DNA of 64,000 bases from Halichondria panicea. Lineage: Eukaryota; Porifera; Demospongiae; Suberitida; Halichondriidae. Of the stretch, positions 15,844 to 32,022 are shown piece by piece. The first letter of the stretch is position 1; each line of letters opens with the position of its first letter. The position numbers were made by a program, and so were the translations under genes. Location: NCBI RefSeq assembly GCF_963675165.1, contig NC_087392.1, positions 2,619,001-2,683,000 on the forward strand. Direction: 5' to 3'. The notes under the pieces are model-generated. The model worked only from the letters and a program-made list of their open reading frames with translations, was not told where the DNA came from and searched no databases.

Positions 15844-17019
15844 TTATAGTTCAGTACAGCACTTAGAGGGAAGAACAAAAAAGTCATAACTATGAGGCCT
15901 TGTTTTGTAGAATTCAGAGTCACAGCAGTTTCCAGTGGCTTCTAGACGTTTTGCAACCACAGACATTTCTTCATTGTCAGCTGGCTGGAAAACAATCAGT
16001 TTGTTGTTACATCCTCGTGGCTTGCCGACCTCTGTGTCGAAGTCAATATTGTGTGCGAAGTCAATATCTTTGAACGGAGAGAGCCATGTGCCTAGTGCGA
16101 TGTCCTCATTGTTGTATGGATGAAGGAATTTGGCTTGAGATAGTAATCGATCCACTAAGACACGAGAGAGTATGTAGCCACCCGAGTGGGCATATCGTAT
16201 AAATTGATCACATAGAAACCAGTCCGGTTCAGGAAGCCTGTCATTGGTTTTTGGGTCTTTGTTTCCTTCAAAATATCCCAGGTAGGAATTTAATTTTTTT
16301 TCGAGTAGCTCATGAAGTACTTGTTTATTGAGTTTATCGATCTGGATGTACATGTTGTCTCTGGTCTTCATTAAATATTGATAGCGATATTTTTGAGTAG
16401 ACCATACCATTTCAAATAGCAACAGCTCACTTTCAGGAGTAATAGCACTGTCTGTTAACACCACCATGTCTTTGTGATTGGCACTCTCGTCATCAAGCGC
16501 TTTTCGTTCTTTTGATGACAAATCTAAGCCAGGAATGGTGAATCGTACAAGAATTTTGTTCTGTGATAATGTGTTGTGGGCGTCCTTCATCCAGGTCTCT
16601 CTAATGGCGTTTCGTCTTACAAATCCATTTGGTTTGGAGTAAACGAGTATAAGCAGCGCTAACGGGCTGGGTACCTCTGAGGACTTGTTGATGCAATAGT
16701 CGATGGTTTTAATGCTGTACGGCCTTTCAATTGTGGACATGAGCAGTGCTGACACAGGCCTCACCTCACGCGTAGAGGTCAAAGAAAATACAGAGGAGGT
16801 GTCTTCAGGTGATTGGCTGTACACTATGACTGTTGCTAAGATGGCCACACCTACAAACAAAAAGATTACACCCAAAGCAAAGCAAATGAATCCACATGAG
16901 TCATCGTCTTCATCATCATCGTATTCGTATTGGTTGGATTTGTCTCTTGAATAGGGAGGCTCACTGTTCAAAGATTTCGACATTGTGGGGTAACGGGTGT
17001 GGTGACCTGTACTGTGCAT
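15844..17019 (-). CDS. GT31 beta-1,3-galactosyltransferase-like protein, degenerate DxD (copy 1)
   Basis: A 391-residue intronless minus-strand gene. It is a type II membrane protein: an acidic cytosolic head (DDDEDDD at about 36), a signal anchor at about 44-66, then a lumenal GT31 domain. The conserved RRNAIRETW block is at about 136-144. The later blocks include a Gly-Gly motif before ILSRVLVDRLL and the ED block YNNEDIALGTWLSPF. The metal/UDP-binding motif, KTDxD in typical family members, reads KTRDN here, so both Asp positions are replaced. Prediction: catalytically dead, or using a different mechanism. The three neighbouring paralogues keep DDD or DED and share a three-exon structure that this copy lacks. 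The alternative start MSKSLNSE at 16983 lies 12 residues in; both keep the anchor. It diverges head-to-head from the next GT31 gene 340 bp away. Confidence 0.85.
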   Translation of the reverse strand: MHSTGHHTRYPTMSKSLNSEPPYSRDKSNQYEYDDDEDDDSCGFICFALGVIFLFVGVAILATVIVYSQSPEDTSSVFSLTSTREVRPVSALLMSTIERPYSIKTIDYCINKSSEVPSPLALLILVYSKPNGFVRRNAIRETWMKDAHNTLSQNKILVRFTIPGLDLSSKERKALDDESANHKDMVVLTDSAITPESELLLFEMVWSTQKYRYQYLMKTRDNMYIQIDKLNKQVLHELLEKKLNSYLGYFEGNKDPKTNDRLPEPDWFLCDQFIRYAHSGGYILSRVLVDRLLSQAKFLHPYNNEDIALGTWLSPFKDIDFAHNIDFDTEVGKPRGCNNKLIVFQPADNEEMSVVAKRLEATGNCCDSEFYKTRPHSYDFFVLPSKCCTEL

Positions 17020-17358
17020 GTGGTAAGAAAGTGGTTAATAATCATTAAACTAGGAACACTAGGAACACTGAGTTAAATAATATATAACAGTAGCAGTAGC
17101 ATAACCAAGCACTCACTTTAGAAACTCAACTCACAGCTAGCTAGCTAGCTACTATACTATACGTACTTGAGGTATTAAATAGGGTGTGGATTAGTCACAC
17201 TTGGCTTGACCTTTGATCTTAAATTGCAGTGATGTAATGCATGGTGTGCAATAATTTAATATTGGCCAAAAGTACATAGGTACATAATAGCTGTGCAAAG
17301 CTTTCGAAGTGCTTTGGAAAGCTACCACACTGAAAGTACCTGTGAAGAATATTTGAAC
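17020..17358. promoter_or_regulatory. Divergent promoter region between two GT31 genes
   Basis: A 339-bp spacer between divergently transcribed GT31 copies 1 and 2, so it should carry both promoters. It contains a GCTAGCTAGCTAGC palindrome near 17138-17151 and is AT-rich. No specific factor sites are assigned. Confidence 0.4.
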
Positions 17359-19342
17359 ATGAGTATAAGCTTGAAAGTAGACAGTATTGCTAGTTGGTCT
17401 TTCTATGTGTGTGCCTGCATATTTAGAAAAACACAGGCCATAAGGTTAAAGTTGTGCCTGTTTTTGATTGTTGTTCTGAGTGTGCTCCTGGTTCTCTTAA
17501 TGACAAATAGTATTGAAAATAACAGCACATACGAGTTCCCTGAATATGTTCTATTGAATGAAACGGAGGATCAATTAACTGTGAATATAACAGGTACGTG
17601 TGAATGTAATAATAGCACCAATCAATGTATAAACTCGACTCATACTGACATGTTTTGTGGTATTAAACATGGTCGATCAGGAACAGTGCAATATTAGCTG
17701 TGCTATTATAATTATAGCCATGAAGTGTTTGTTGAAGATTTCCATGTCTCAATAAATCGGTGTATATCTAATTCTCCTGCTGTAGAAGAAGACATACTGG
17801 ACTCAGCTCCTGGTCTGTTGCTGCTTCTCATTCACGCTAGTGGTAAGGAGGTGGGCAAAGAGAGAAGAGATGCCATCAGAGCCACCTGGGTGTCTGAAAT
17901 AGATGCAATTTCAGAAGAGCTAGGACAAGAAATTTCCTACAAGTAAGCAAACATGTCTATTTGGGTTGAGTTCGGCCCCGGAAGTTATGTGGTCAATTAT
18001 GGCTTCATTTATGAGTATGCCAGGGTCTTCTACATCTAGCTGATCAGCTCTACAGCATATAGACCAAGCGCTTTCTTAACAAGGAATCCGGTATAATTAT
18101 GAAACCAGTTATGACAAAGTTATGACAATAATGTCGAACTCAGTACAAAACACAAAATAACAGAATCAGTTTAATCCTGAAGCCCAGGTTTTGTACAACA
18201 TTGACACTGAACATGTAATCCTTTGTGATGGTTTCACTTCCTCTTTGTTAGTCTCATGAATCAGCCACACCTCTGGTGTTCGTCTGAGCACTCTTTATGT
18301 GATCATGGGCCACGGTGGATTTCCAACGTGACCAATGAGATTGCTCACAAGCATCAGGTGACTTGAATAGGAGGCAGCAAAATTAATAGTGAAACTTTAC
18401 ATGCGGTTAAGCAGCAAGCAGTGATGTGGCTGAGCAGAGATAGCGGATGTGGTTGCATTTTTATGATTTTGTTAGCTTGTACAGTACATTCCATTGTGCT
18501 ATGACTTCACGTAAAGAGTGCTCAGACGGACACTAGAGGTGCGGCTGATTCATGAGACTACCTCTTTGTATGCATGTCTTGTTCATGTCATTCAATACTG
18601 TCAAAATCGTTTCCTTGCCTCAATTAGGTTTGTACTGGGTGGATTCAATGTATCAGCAGTAGTTATGCAGAATCTGTCAATTGAAAACAAGATTTATAAG
18701 GACATGATATTTTTACAAAACGTTCCAGATACACATGCTTCATTGAGTCTACGCACACTTCAAGGATTCGAATACTATAGAAACACCTCGATGAATTACC
18801 AGTATGTTATGAAATGTGATGATGACACTTTTGTCCATTTAAAGACAGTAGCAAAGGAGCTGAAGGAAATGAATGGAGAAGGCAGACTCTACTGGGGAGA
18901 GTTCTTAGGAGCAAGTAATGTGATAACCGAAGGGATTTATGCTGAGTATAAGTGGTATCAATGTGACTCCTATGTTCCTTATGCTTATGGCGGAGGATAT
19001 GTATTATCTAGTGACCTTGTGGAACTCCTTGCGATAAATGCACCTTATCTAAGAGTGTACAAAAATGAAGATGTGTCAGTAGGAGCCTGGTTGGCTCCTT
19101 ACAGCATAAGTAACAGATTTGATGCTAGGTTCAATGCTGGTTCCATCAGCAGAGGCTGCAAGAGACAGTTTATTGTGTCCCACAAAATTTCACCTGAGAT
19201 GATGTACTCGTATTTTGCAAGTTTAACCCGCGATGGTTACTTTTGCAGTCGGAAAAACAGGTGGTATGGAATGAGAGGACACACATACAATTGGAAAAGA
19301 ATACCGTCAAAATGTTGTAGACACAGTAGAAGAATTCCGTAG
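17359..19342 (+). CDS. GT31 beta-1,3-galactosyltransferase-like enzyme (copy 2)
   Basis: Three exons: 17359-17593, 17786-17942, 18628-19342, joining in frame to 368 residues. It is a type II Golgi protein with a signal anchor at about 34-53 and an N-glycosylation-rich stem. The catalytic domain has RRDAIRATWV in exon 2, FVLGG at the start of exon 3, the intact metal-binding motif MKCDDDTFV, YGGGYVLSSDLVELL and KNEDVSVGAWLAPY, and ends in a Cys-rich CCRHSRRIP. Family knowledge: transfers galactose or GlcNAc in beta-1,3 linkage from the UDP-sugar in the Golgi lumen. The acceptor sugar cannot be read from sequence. Intron 2 carries a MULE-like MITE (18249-18560). Exon phases match copies 3 and 4, showing common descent by duplication. 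Confidence 0.9.
18249..18560. mobile_element. MULE-like MITE with 9-bp target duplication (CCTCTTTGT)
   Basis: A 312-bp element in intron 2 of GT31 copy 2. Terminal inverted repeats of about 50 bp start TAGTCTCATGAATCAGCC and end GGCTGATTCATGAGACTA, with only a few mismatches. Direct repeats CCTCTTTGT flank it at 18240-18248 and 18561-18569. There is no coding capacity. Termini and duplication length match the elements at 45095-45867, 47785-47942 and 54074-54361. Confidence 0.8.
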
Positions 19343-20853
19343 CTTGTTTAATGTGTGTGTGTGTGTGCATCTCAATCATTACATCTTCATAAATTATCAT
19401 TGGTTTATACTAATGAGATATTAATTATACATGTACACAGAACCTTCAACCCCTTCCCTGCTATTAACGCTTTAACGTTTACATGTACCTGCAGAATGAT
19501 TCTCGCAAAAATTTTAATCTCTCTGCTATAATTATATACCTCGCCTGATTCAACAAGCTCTCACCCACTGGCCTCAATTTTGGTTCCTTTTCCCTGCCAT
19601 TAGTGACCCAATACTGTAGTGAAACTTCTCCCCTTTTTTCAAATAAGGCCGTAATAATGTGCAGTGGCCGGGATCCTTGATGTTTTTGCAGTACTCTGGA
19701 ACTGCAGGACGACACCTATATCAGAGGTTGGTACCAAACTGTAGCGTACACCCTCGGCTACCGACCAAATAACGTCAAATAATGGCTGGAATAATGTGCA
19801 GGGGATCCTTCATGTTTTCGCAGCCTCCAGTACTCTTGGAACTGCAGGACGACACCTATATCAGGACATGACAAGGTTGGTATCAAACTGTAGCGTACAC
19901 CCTCGGCTATACCGGCCAAATAACGTCTCGGGGGGGGGATACACAACCTTAAAATTGCTGAAAACAGGCGAGGGGCCTTGAACAACCTTTGAACCAACCC
20001 CTTAAGAAGCACCCGTACATATTTTAGCGAGGAGGGCGAGCCCAAACACGGGAGAAAACTTACACTTTACAATATGCCCTGATTTGGGAAACTTTGTGTG
20101 CTCTGTGACATTTCTGGTGGACACGTGTGCAGTGCAGGGGTACCCGTTTACGACACCTTAAGCCGTCAATGGCACTGCGGCAATCAGAAATGTCACCGAC
20201 AAGCACACAAATTAAAGTTGCTAAAATCAAGGTATGTCGTAAAGTGTCACTTGTTGCTCGTGTTTGAGCACGCCCCGTTGCTAAAATGTGCATTGGGGTT
20301 TTAAGGAGAGGGCTTTTGCTTGTAACGCCCTTACCTGTTTAGCGGATTGAGGACCTACCGAGACGTTATGTGGCAGGTAGCCGAGGGTGTACGCTACAAT
20401 TTTGTACCAACGTGGTAATGTCTTGATGTACATGTAAGTCATCCTGCAGTTTTCCAATAGTACTTTGAGGCTGCCAAAAACATCAAGGATCCCCTGCACA
20501 TTCTGACCATTATTTGCAGGGTGAGTTCACGAGGTATAATTATATTGAGTGTGGTTGGGTGGGGTTACCAAGGAAAGAGAAGGAGCGAATATTGAGGTAT
20601 GTGGTTGAGTACTGGTTGCACGTGAATCGGACGAGGTAGCAATGAAATTTTAGTAAGAATCCTTTAGGAGGTAAACAGGTAATGCGGAGGACCGACCACT
20701 CAATTACATCTTATAATTATGTTGAATCAGCGTTATTTACTCATTTCTGTCACATTAATTATACACACGCATGTACGTTAGGAATTAAAAAAATGGCATC
20801 TAAATACAATTATTTCTAATTGGTGTTATATATAGAACCTTGCATAATAATTA
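19343..20853. other. Intergenic region with inverted-repeat element
   Basis: About 1.5 kb between GT31 copy 2 and a small minus-strand gene. It holds a short TG run just after the stop codon (about 19353-19367), the large inverted-repeat element at 19779-20514 with a duplicated partial arm at about 19652-19778, and AT-rich remainder. No convincing exon is seen. Confidence 0.5.
19779..20514. mobile_element. Large inverted-repeat element (about 155-bp arms)
   Basis: The left arm runs from AATAATGTGCAGGGGATCCT through ACTGCAGGACGACACC and GTAGCGTACACCCTCGGCTA to TAACGTCTCGG. The right arm carries the same blocks inverted and in reverse order: CCGAGACGTTATGT, TAGCCGAGGGTGTACGCTAC, CATCCTGCAGTTTTCC, AGGATCCCCTGCACATT. 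An extra partial copy of the left arm sits directly upstream (about 19652-19778). The interior has a second nested inverted repeat around TGTGACATTTCTG (20103) and CAGAAATGTCACC (20185). It is probably a foldback DNA transposon without coding capacity; arm identity is imperfect, so it is not young. Confidence 0.65.
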
Positions 20854-21852
20854 TTATGTTTCGTGATGCAGTTCTCTCTTCGCCTTTCTGTGCTTTTCTT
20901 TCATTACTATATTTCCCCAAATCTGTTCTTTGGTAGCTGAAGGTTGCACACATGTTCTGACTATCTTTCCAAGTAGTGTAATGGATTCCTAGAGGGAAAA
21001 CATACCACAAAATATTTGCAGCGTTTTGAGAAACAAGCGAGCAATTACATTTTGTTAGGGTTAGGTTAGGGTTATCACAATCATGTATTTACATAATAAT
21101 TTTGCTGGTGAAAACCTCCGCAAAGGAACCAAATCAGCAAAAAAATTGATGCGTTCTGGCATGATCGTGTGTCACACCGGTACCAGTTTAGGTTTTGCGA
21201 TTTTATTTTTGCGAAGTGATCAAAGTTTGCATAATTATGTTTGATGCTTGCAAAAAATATCAATTATTTTGGCTCACTCTTTTATATAGATGATGGTCAA
21301 CCGCTTGATTGAAGGAAGGTTTCCTTAAGTGACTTGTTTTTCTTTGTATGAAGTCTCTCTGAGCCAATTCGTAATCTAGTTTCCTGTTAAAATGTAGATC
21401 TATACTAACCATGGAATTTAGAGCAGTGCACCGTACGTACCTACAAGTCCGACAATTTCCCTTAACGATCTGGACAATTTCTTTCTCCAATTTCTAAGGG
21501 GAAGAAAAATCAATAGCAAAAAACGAAAACCACAATAATTTTATGGTGACCTCACCATTGATTCAGAGCTCATTCTGTGGTACAAAGCCTCCTGTTTGAT
21601 CCTCTCGATCTGGCCACCACATAGTATTGCTTGATCCCTAGGCGAATCCATGCACAGTATACTACAATATTTTACTCGTGATGACTTTAACGTATGGATA
21701 CACTTTTTCTCGAACAATTTGGCTTCAGATGCATCAGAAATGCAGAGAGATTCTCTACTAGATCTATACCAGTCATTTTTTGTTAATAAGTTCAGCCTAT
21801 GTTTTAAAAATTGCTCGGAAATACTAGCATCAGGATCAGAGTGACTGTTCAT
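20854..21852 (-). CDS. Small hypothetical protein, three exons
   Basis: A minus-strand model: exons 21556-21852, 21437-21493 and 20854-20988, all phase 0, joining to 162 residues. Exon 1 encodes a charged, helical region with several Cys (NDWYRSSRESLCISD, KKCIHTLKSSRVKYCSILC) and ends before a good GTGAGG donor. Exon 2 (KLEKEIVQIVKGNCRTC) follows a TTCCCCTTAG acceptor. Exon 3 is basic (KEKHRKAKRELHHE) and ends in TAA. An in-frame upstream stretch reaches a stop without an ATG, so ATG 21852 is used unless an upstream exon exists. The intact frame over three plausible exons is the main support. The exon 2 donor is ambiguous (GTACGT four nt earlier breaks the frame). I recognise no family. It sits between glycosyltransferase genes with no obvious link to them. 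Confidence 0.4.
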
Positions 21853-22004
21853 CAAACAAGACGTGTTGAATAACACTATTAAGGTTAAGGTCAAGCTGTA
21901 GAGCCTCAGTTGACAGACAGTCAGTTTTTTGTTACAGAGCTAGATAGATATAATTATAGCTATATCTGGAGGGTGCTGAAACACTGAACTCATCTAGTGC
22001 ATCA

Positions 22005-22069
22005 TAGATAATAGAGCACAGAAAGGGGTCACGTGAACGTTTCCAATCCCTGTCTCTATTATCTATGAG
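22005..22069. repeat. Hairpin, arms ATAGATAATAGAG (second copy)
   Basis: ATAGATAATAGAG at the left and CTCTATTATCTAT at the right, with a loop of about 39 nt containing CACGTG. The same arms occur at 331-367. Confidence 0.6.
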
Positions 22070-22171
22070 TGCATGCAGTTAGCGGGTGAAATCAAAAGTT
22101 TTGGAGCCTAATGTGAATTTCACCATGGATACTGTTCTATATAATGCACGCTTTAGTAAGAGCTCAGTCAG

Positions 22172-22248
22172 GAGGAGAGAGTCTGGCCTCGAGACTAATC
22201 TATGTCAGATCACGTGCAAGGGAGTGGTCTGGGGCCAGACTAAATATA
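22172..22248. repeat. Fragment related to the 47.8-kb MITE
   Basis: Contains AGTCTGGCCTCGAGACTA, the inverse of the left end of the 47785 element, followed by CAGATCACGTGCAAGGGAGT and GGTCTGGGGCCAGACTA, identical to its right end. It looks like a deleted or rearranged copy of the same family. Confidence 0.6.
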
Positions 22249-22465
22249 GATCTAGGGTGTGTCCGTGATCTGGAATTCTTCACGTGGGCAACACGTTCAT
22301 TTTGTGGTTTTCATAGAAGTTGAAAACAGATGATAATGCCCACCATAGAAATCCCTAGAATGGTATAGACTAGACAGACTTGAAGGAGATATGATAGAGA
22401 TAGGTCCTCTGTTACACTAAGTGAACAAGCAAGTTTGGATCAGCAATAACTGAGCCCTTCCCCTG

Positions 22466-23943
22466 ATGGCTTCAATTTCTCTGTTAAAGGGGCCAAAAGA
22501 AGTCCTACAGATAGAATTTTCAAGACTTTTTGCGTTGAGATATGTTGTTCATCTCATCAGATACATCCAAAAATTATTGCTGCGATCAACTCATTTGAGA
22601 ATTGCTGCCCTTTTTATCTTTGCTGTCTTAGTAATTGCGTACACTCTCTACTCTGGCCAAGATCGGCTACAAGACTCAAGTGAGTATTTATATGAACTCG
22701 ATATTAAATAATTGTCGGATCGTTTATCTTTGTCATGTCCATTCATTTCACAGGCTGGATCGTTCCTGAAACTTGTAAAGCAAGCAATTGTCATATAAAA
22801 CAACCTCTTCTGATGGCCGAAATGTCTCCAAACTTGCTTCTCATACTTATTCATTCCAGTGTTGGCGGAAATGCTAGACGAAGTGCTATCAGGAAAACGT
22901 GGCTCTCTCACCTTACCAATGAAGAGAGCTTTCCAATACAGTACAGGTACAGAATTTATTTTTGGGTTCAGTACCCAAGTTAATCTGTAACATGCTTATT
23001 ATGTGCACCTTAAGTTTTACGTCCCTGTACAATTGTTATCTAGTTGCCTGCTGGTTTGTTTGACATTGTCCAGAGGTTTGAAACTCCTTGCAGAGATGCA
23101 GAAAGCCCTCATAAAATGAACCCAGCTAGTGCATATAGTGTATCTTCCGAACCCTGTCTCAACTCTCAAACAAATTATAAACCAAATTATAATGCAGTTT
23201 ATTATTAGTGTTGGTCTTTCTGCAGGTTTGTATTGGGTGGTAAAGATATGGACGCAAAAACACTAGAGATCATTCAAAAAGAATTTCGAGAATTCAGAGA
23301 TATTATTGTCTTACCAGATGTCACAGACTCCGTATATTCTCTTACTTACAGAACTATAGGAAGTTTCAAACACATTTACTACAATATGAACAAATTCTTA
23401 TACATCATGAAATGTGACGATGATACTATGGTGGATGTGATGCGAATTGCTTCAGAACTTCAACTGAGAAAAACAAAAGGTCTTTTCTTCTGGGGCTATA
23501 TGGATGGTCGTGCTCCTATATTGGGATGGCCTTCGCGGTACAGTGAAAATGAATGGTTTATTTGCAAGAAATATTTGCCGTATGCACTTGGTGGTGGCTA
23601 CCTGTTGTCTGGAGATTTGGTCGGGCTGCTTGTACAGAATGAACAGTTTTTGAAGATGTACAGAAATGAGGATGCTGCCCTAGGGTCATGGTTTGCACCC
23701 TATAACCTTGAATATAAGCATGATTCTCGATTTAACACAGAGTCGTCTTCTAGAGGATGCAAAGACCCGTTTTTAATCCTTCATAAAGTTTCTTCTAGTG
23801 ATATGTTTTATTACCACAATTCTTACGAGCAAGAAGACAGATACTGTTCACGGAGAACTAATTGGCACTCTTATCATGGCTATCTGTATAATTGGAAAGC
23901 TGTACCGACTGATTGCTGTCTTAAGAATGCTGCAGTGCCCTAG
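22466..23943 (+). CDS. GT31 beta-1,3-galactosyltransferase-like enzyme (copy 3)
   Basis: Three exons: 22466-22679, 22754-22946, 23226-23943, joining in frame to 374 residues. The N-terminal signal anchor is at about 48-66. Motifs are ARRSAIRKTWLS (exon 2), RFVLGG across the exon 2/3 junction, the intact DxD block MKCDDDTMVDV, ALGGGYLLSGDLVGLL, RNEDAALGSWFAPY, and a C-terminal CC pair (TDCCLKNAAVP). Splice positions and phases are the same as in copies 2 and 4, and exon 3 is within 3 nt of theirs in length. It is a Golgi-lumenal UDP-sugar beta-1,3-transferase by family; donor and acceptor are not deducible. A TG-rich run follows the stop. Confidence 0.9.
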
Positions 23944-24465
23944 TGTCTATTAGTGTGTGTGTGTGTGTATGTGTGTGTTATGATCAATGATGTGGGCTGT
24001 GCTCATGAAAAATAACTTACTTGTTATTTCCGCAGTGTCAGCATATAAACTATTAGATGGGCGTTGCCCGCTTCTAACATCGCCCCCAACTGAAGTGCTA
24101 GTGGCAAACATACGTAGATCTAGATATAGTTGGGCGAAACCAGTTGTCTAAAGCTAAGGAGATCTGGATATCTGAGCAGTGCATGCTAGAGGTGAGGCTC
24201 CCATAAATAATTATATGAAAATGCTAAAGAGTTGGAGGGCCTAGGGATATTATTACGTCTGAATATCAAATGAGGTGGCTAGCTAGCTATAGCGACTAGA
24301 TATAGTCTCTTAGACTAAAAAGTAAATCTAAAAGGAAAATTAGCTTTTTTGTATAATATCTAGGTCTACATATATAAATTTGTATTTACATCTACCAGGT
24401 GACCACAATAATTAGTTTTTTTTCCCACAATTATGTAGTACTGCGAGTAGGCTGTGAAGAGACAA
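23944..24465. other. Intergenic region GT31 copy 3 / UGCG copy 1
   Basis: About 520 bp. It begins with a short TG microsatellite (about 23953-23979), then AT-rich DNA holding the 3' UTR of one gene and the promoter of the next, both on the + strand. No further element is recognised. Confidence 0.4.
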
Positions 24466-30527
<6,062 letters not shown>

Positions 30528-32022
30528 CCGAATAGTTTATTAAACTAGAACATGGTATCACCATCATTAATTTTGAATCCTCAGGTCAGTTTTGTAAAGT
30601 TGTAAGCCAGTTTTGTAAAGTTGTAAGCCAGTGTGCTATGTACTTATGTTATTTATTTATCTATGTCTGAATGGCACTTTATAGATTTATGAAACACCAC
30701 GCAATTTTATAGCTATTCAGCCTAGTCATATGACGTATAGGCAGGTTTTAGAAGTACATGTACAGGTCATATTACTGTATACATGTAAACATTAATGTTG
30801 TATAGGCTTAGTATCCCGTTGTAGACACTGTTTTGTGGTGTCCATGTGATTTACAAGCCCTCAGGCATTGCATTACTCTCGAGATACTAAATCAGTACTT
30901 TTGAGCTTCTAAATCCCATAGACACCTCCAAAACAGTGTCTAACTAATATTTAGAACACGTACGAGCTTACCCTGGGTCACTCCTACGCAAACTTACCCA
31001 TCACCTTGGGATGAGCTTACTCCAAGATACGGTCCCTTACCTCACCCCGGGGTAACCGTTTGGTAACTTTGTAGCTTGCCATACGTTCAAGGCTAGTGTG
31101 AAAGTTAGTTAGGTGGAGCTCAACCCTGGACATAGATGCTCACGTTGAGCTCAAGTCCCTATTTTGCTCAACATTTTGCTCAACATTTTGCTAACAAATT
31201 TGGTCAAGGCCTACACTGGAACAAAAGCACTGGAGTTGTTGTCTGTGAAAACATGCTCTCCCAGTCCTTAGGCCTCTAAAGACTATTATTAAATCATTAA
31301 TTATTGCAGAATAAATCTAACGATACAAAGTGTGCACTTGCTGATACGTATGTTGGGCATCAGTGAATGCTTGATCCTGACACGAGAGGGATGCATACAC
31401 TTATGCGTGCACTTTCATAATTGTCGGGGATAAGGTTCACCTGTGTTGTTGGGTGTATTTTTGTTCATACTGCTTTCTTGCGTACAGCTAGACACTCTTC
31501 ATGGACATGGTATAAGCTTATACCCGGTACAAACGAGTTTAATGCTACTCCTACCCAAGGAACTTTTTGCACCCCTCAAGAAATGTATCTGCTAGCCTAT
31601 AGACTGGTTTCCATTTCCTCAGGGTCTGTCTGTCTGGATCTGGTCAGGGATCTGGTAGGTATGTCGATCAGAGAGGTTGGGTAGGGGTCACTCCACTCAG
31701 TAATTTTACAATTGTCAGCAAAACCAGAGACCACTCCCCTTCTCCCAGAGAGAAGGGGAGTGGTTTCCAGTCTGGCTACACCACACCCAGCTTGCTGCTT
31801 TTTTTACCACTGATTGGTTTCAGTGGTTTTATTGATTGAATACTGCACTGAGTGATAGTCCATGAAGTTCTCTGCCTAGCGCCTGCTTTACGACAGAGTT
31901 GAATAATAAACTGACTAAATCAAGGTATAGTCTATACTGTATTATAGATCTACAAGTCTTAAAGTGTTGTTATAGATATTTATATATAATATTAATTTTG
32001 GTCACATGCAGTATCAAGAGAG
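30528..32022. other. Spacer between the two UGCG genes
   Basis: About 1.5 kb. It contains a hairpin at 31725-31783 whose arms read ACCACTCCCCTTCTC and GAGAAGGGGAGTGGT, and otherwise unremarkable AT-rich sequence. It must hold the copy 1 3' UTR and the copy 2 promoter. No extra exon or gene fragment is recognised. Confidence 0.5.

Larger units (their letters stand above)
21853..22465. other. Intergenic region before GT31 copy 3
   Basis: About 610 bp with a hairpin (22005-22069) and a stretch at about 22172-22248 resembling part of the MITE at 47785-47942. The rest would hold the promoters of the small minus-strand gene and of GT31 copy 3. Confidence 0.45.

Noticed and set aside
18070-18620. 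Upstream extension of GT31 copy 2 exon 3 (open frame from 18518)
   Set aside because: The extension is the right end of the MITE at 18249-18560. The acceptor at 18627 joins exon 2 in phase and gives the conserved FVLGG.
31421-31684. 87-residue frame between the UGCG genes
   Set aside because: No family resemblance, overlaps repeat-like sequence ending in a palindrome, and lacks splice or promoter support.
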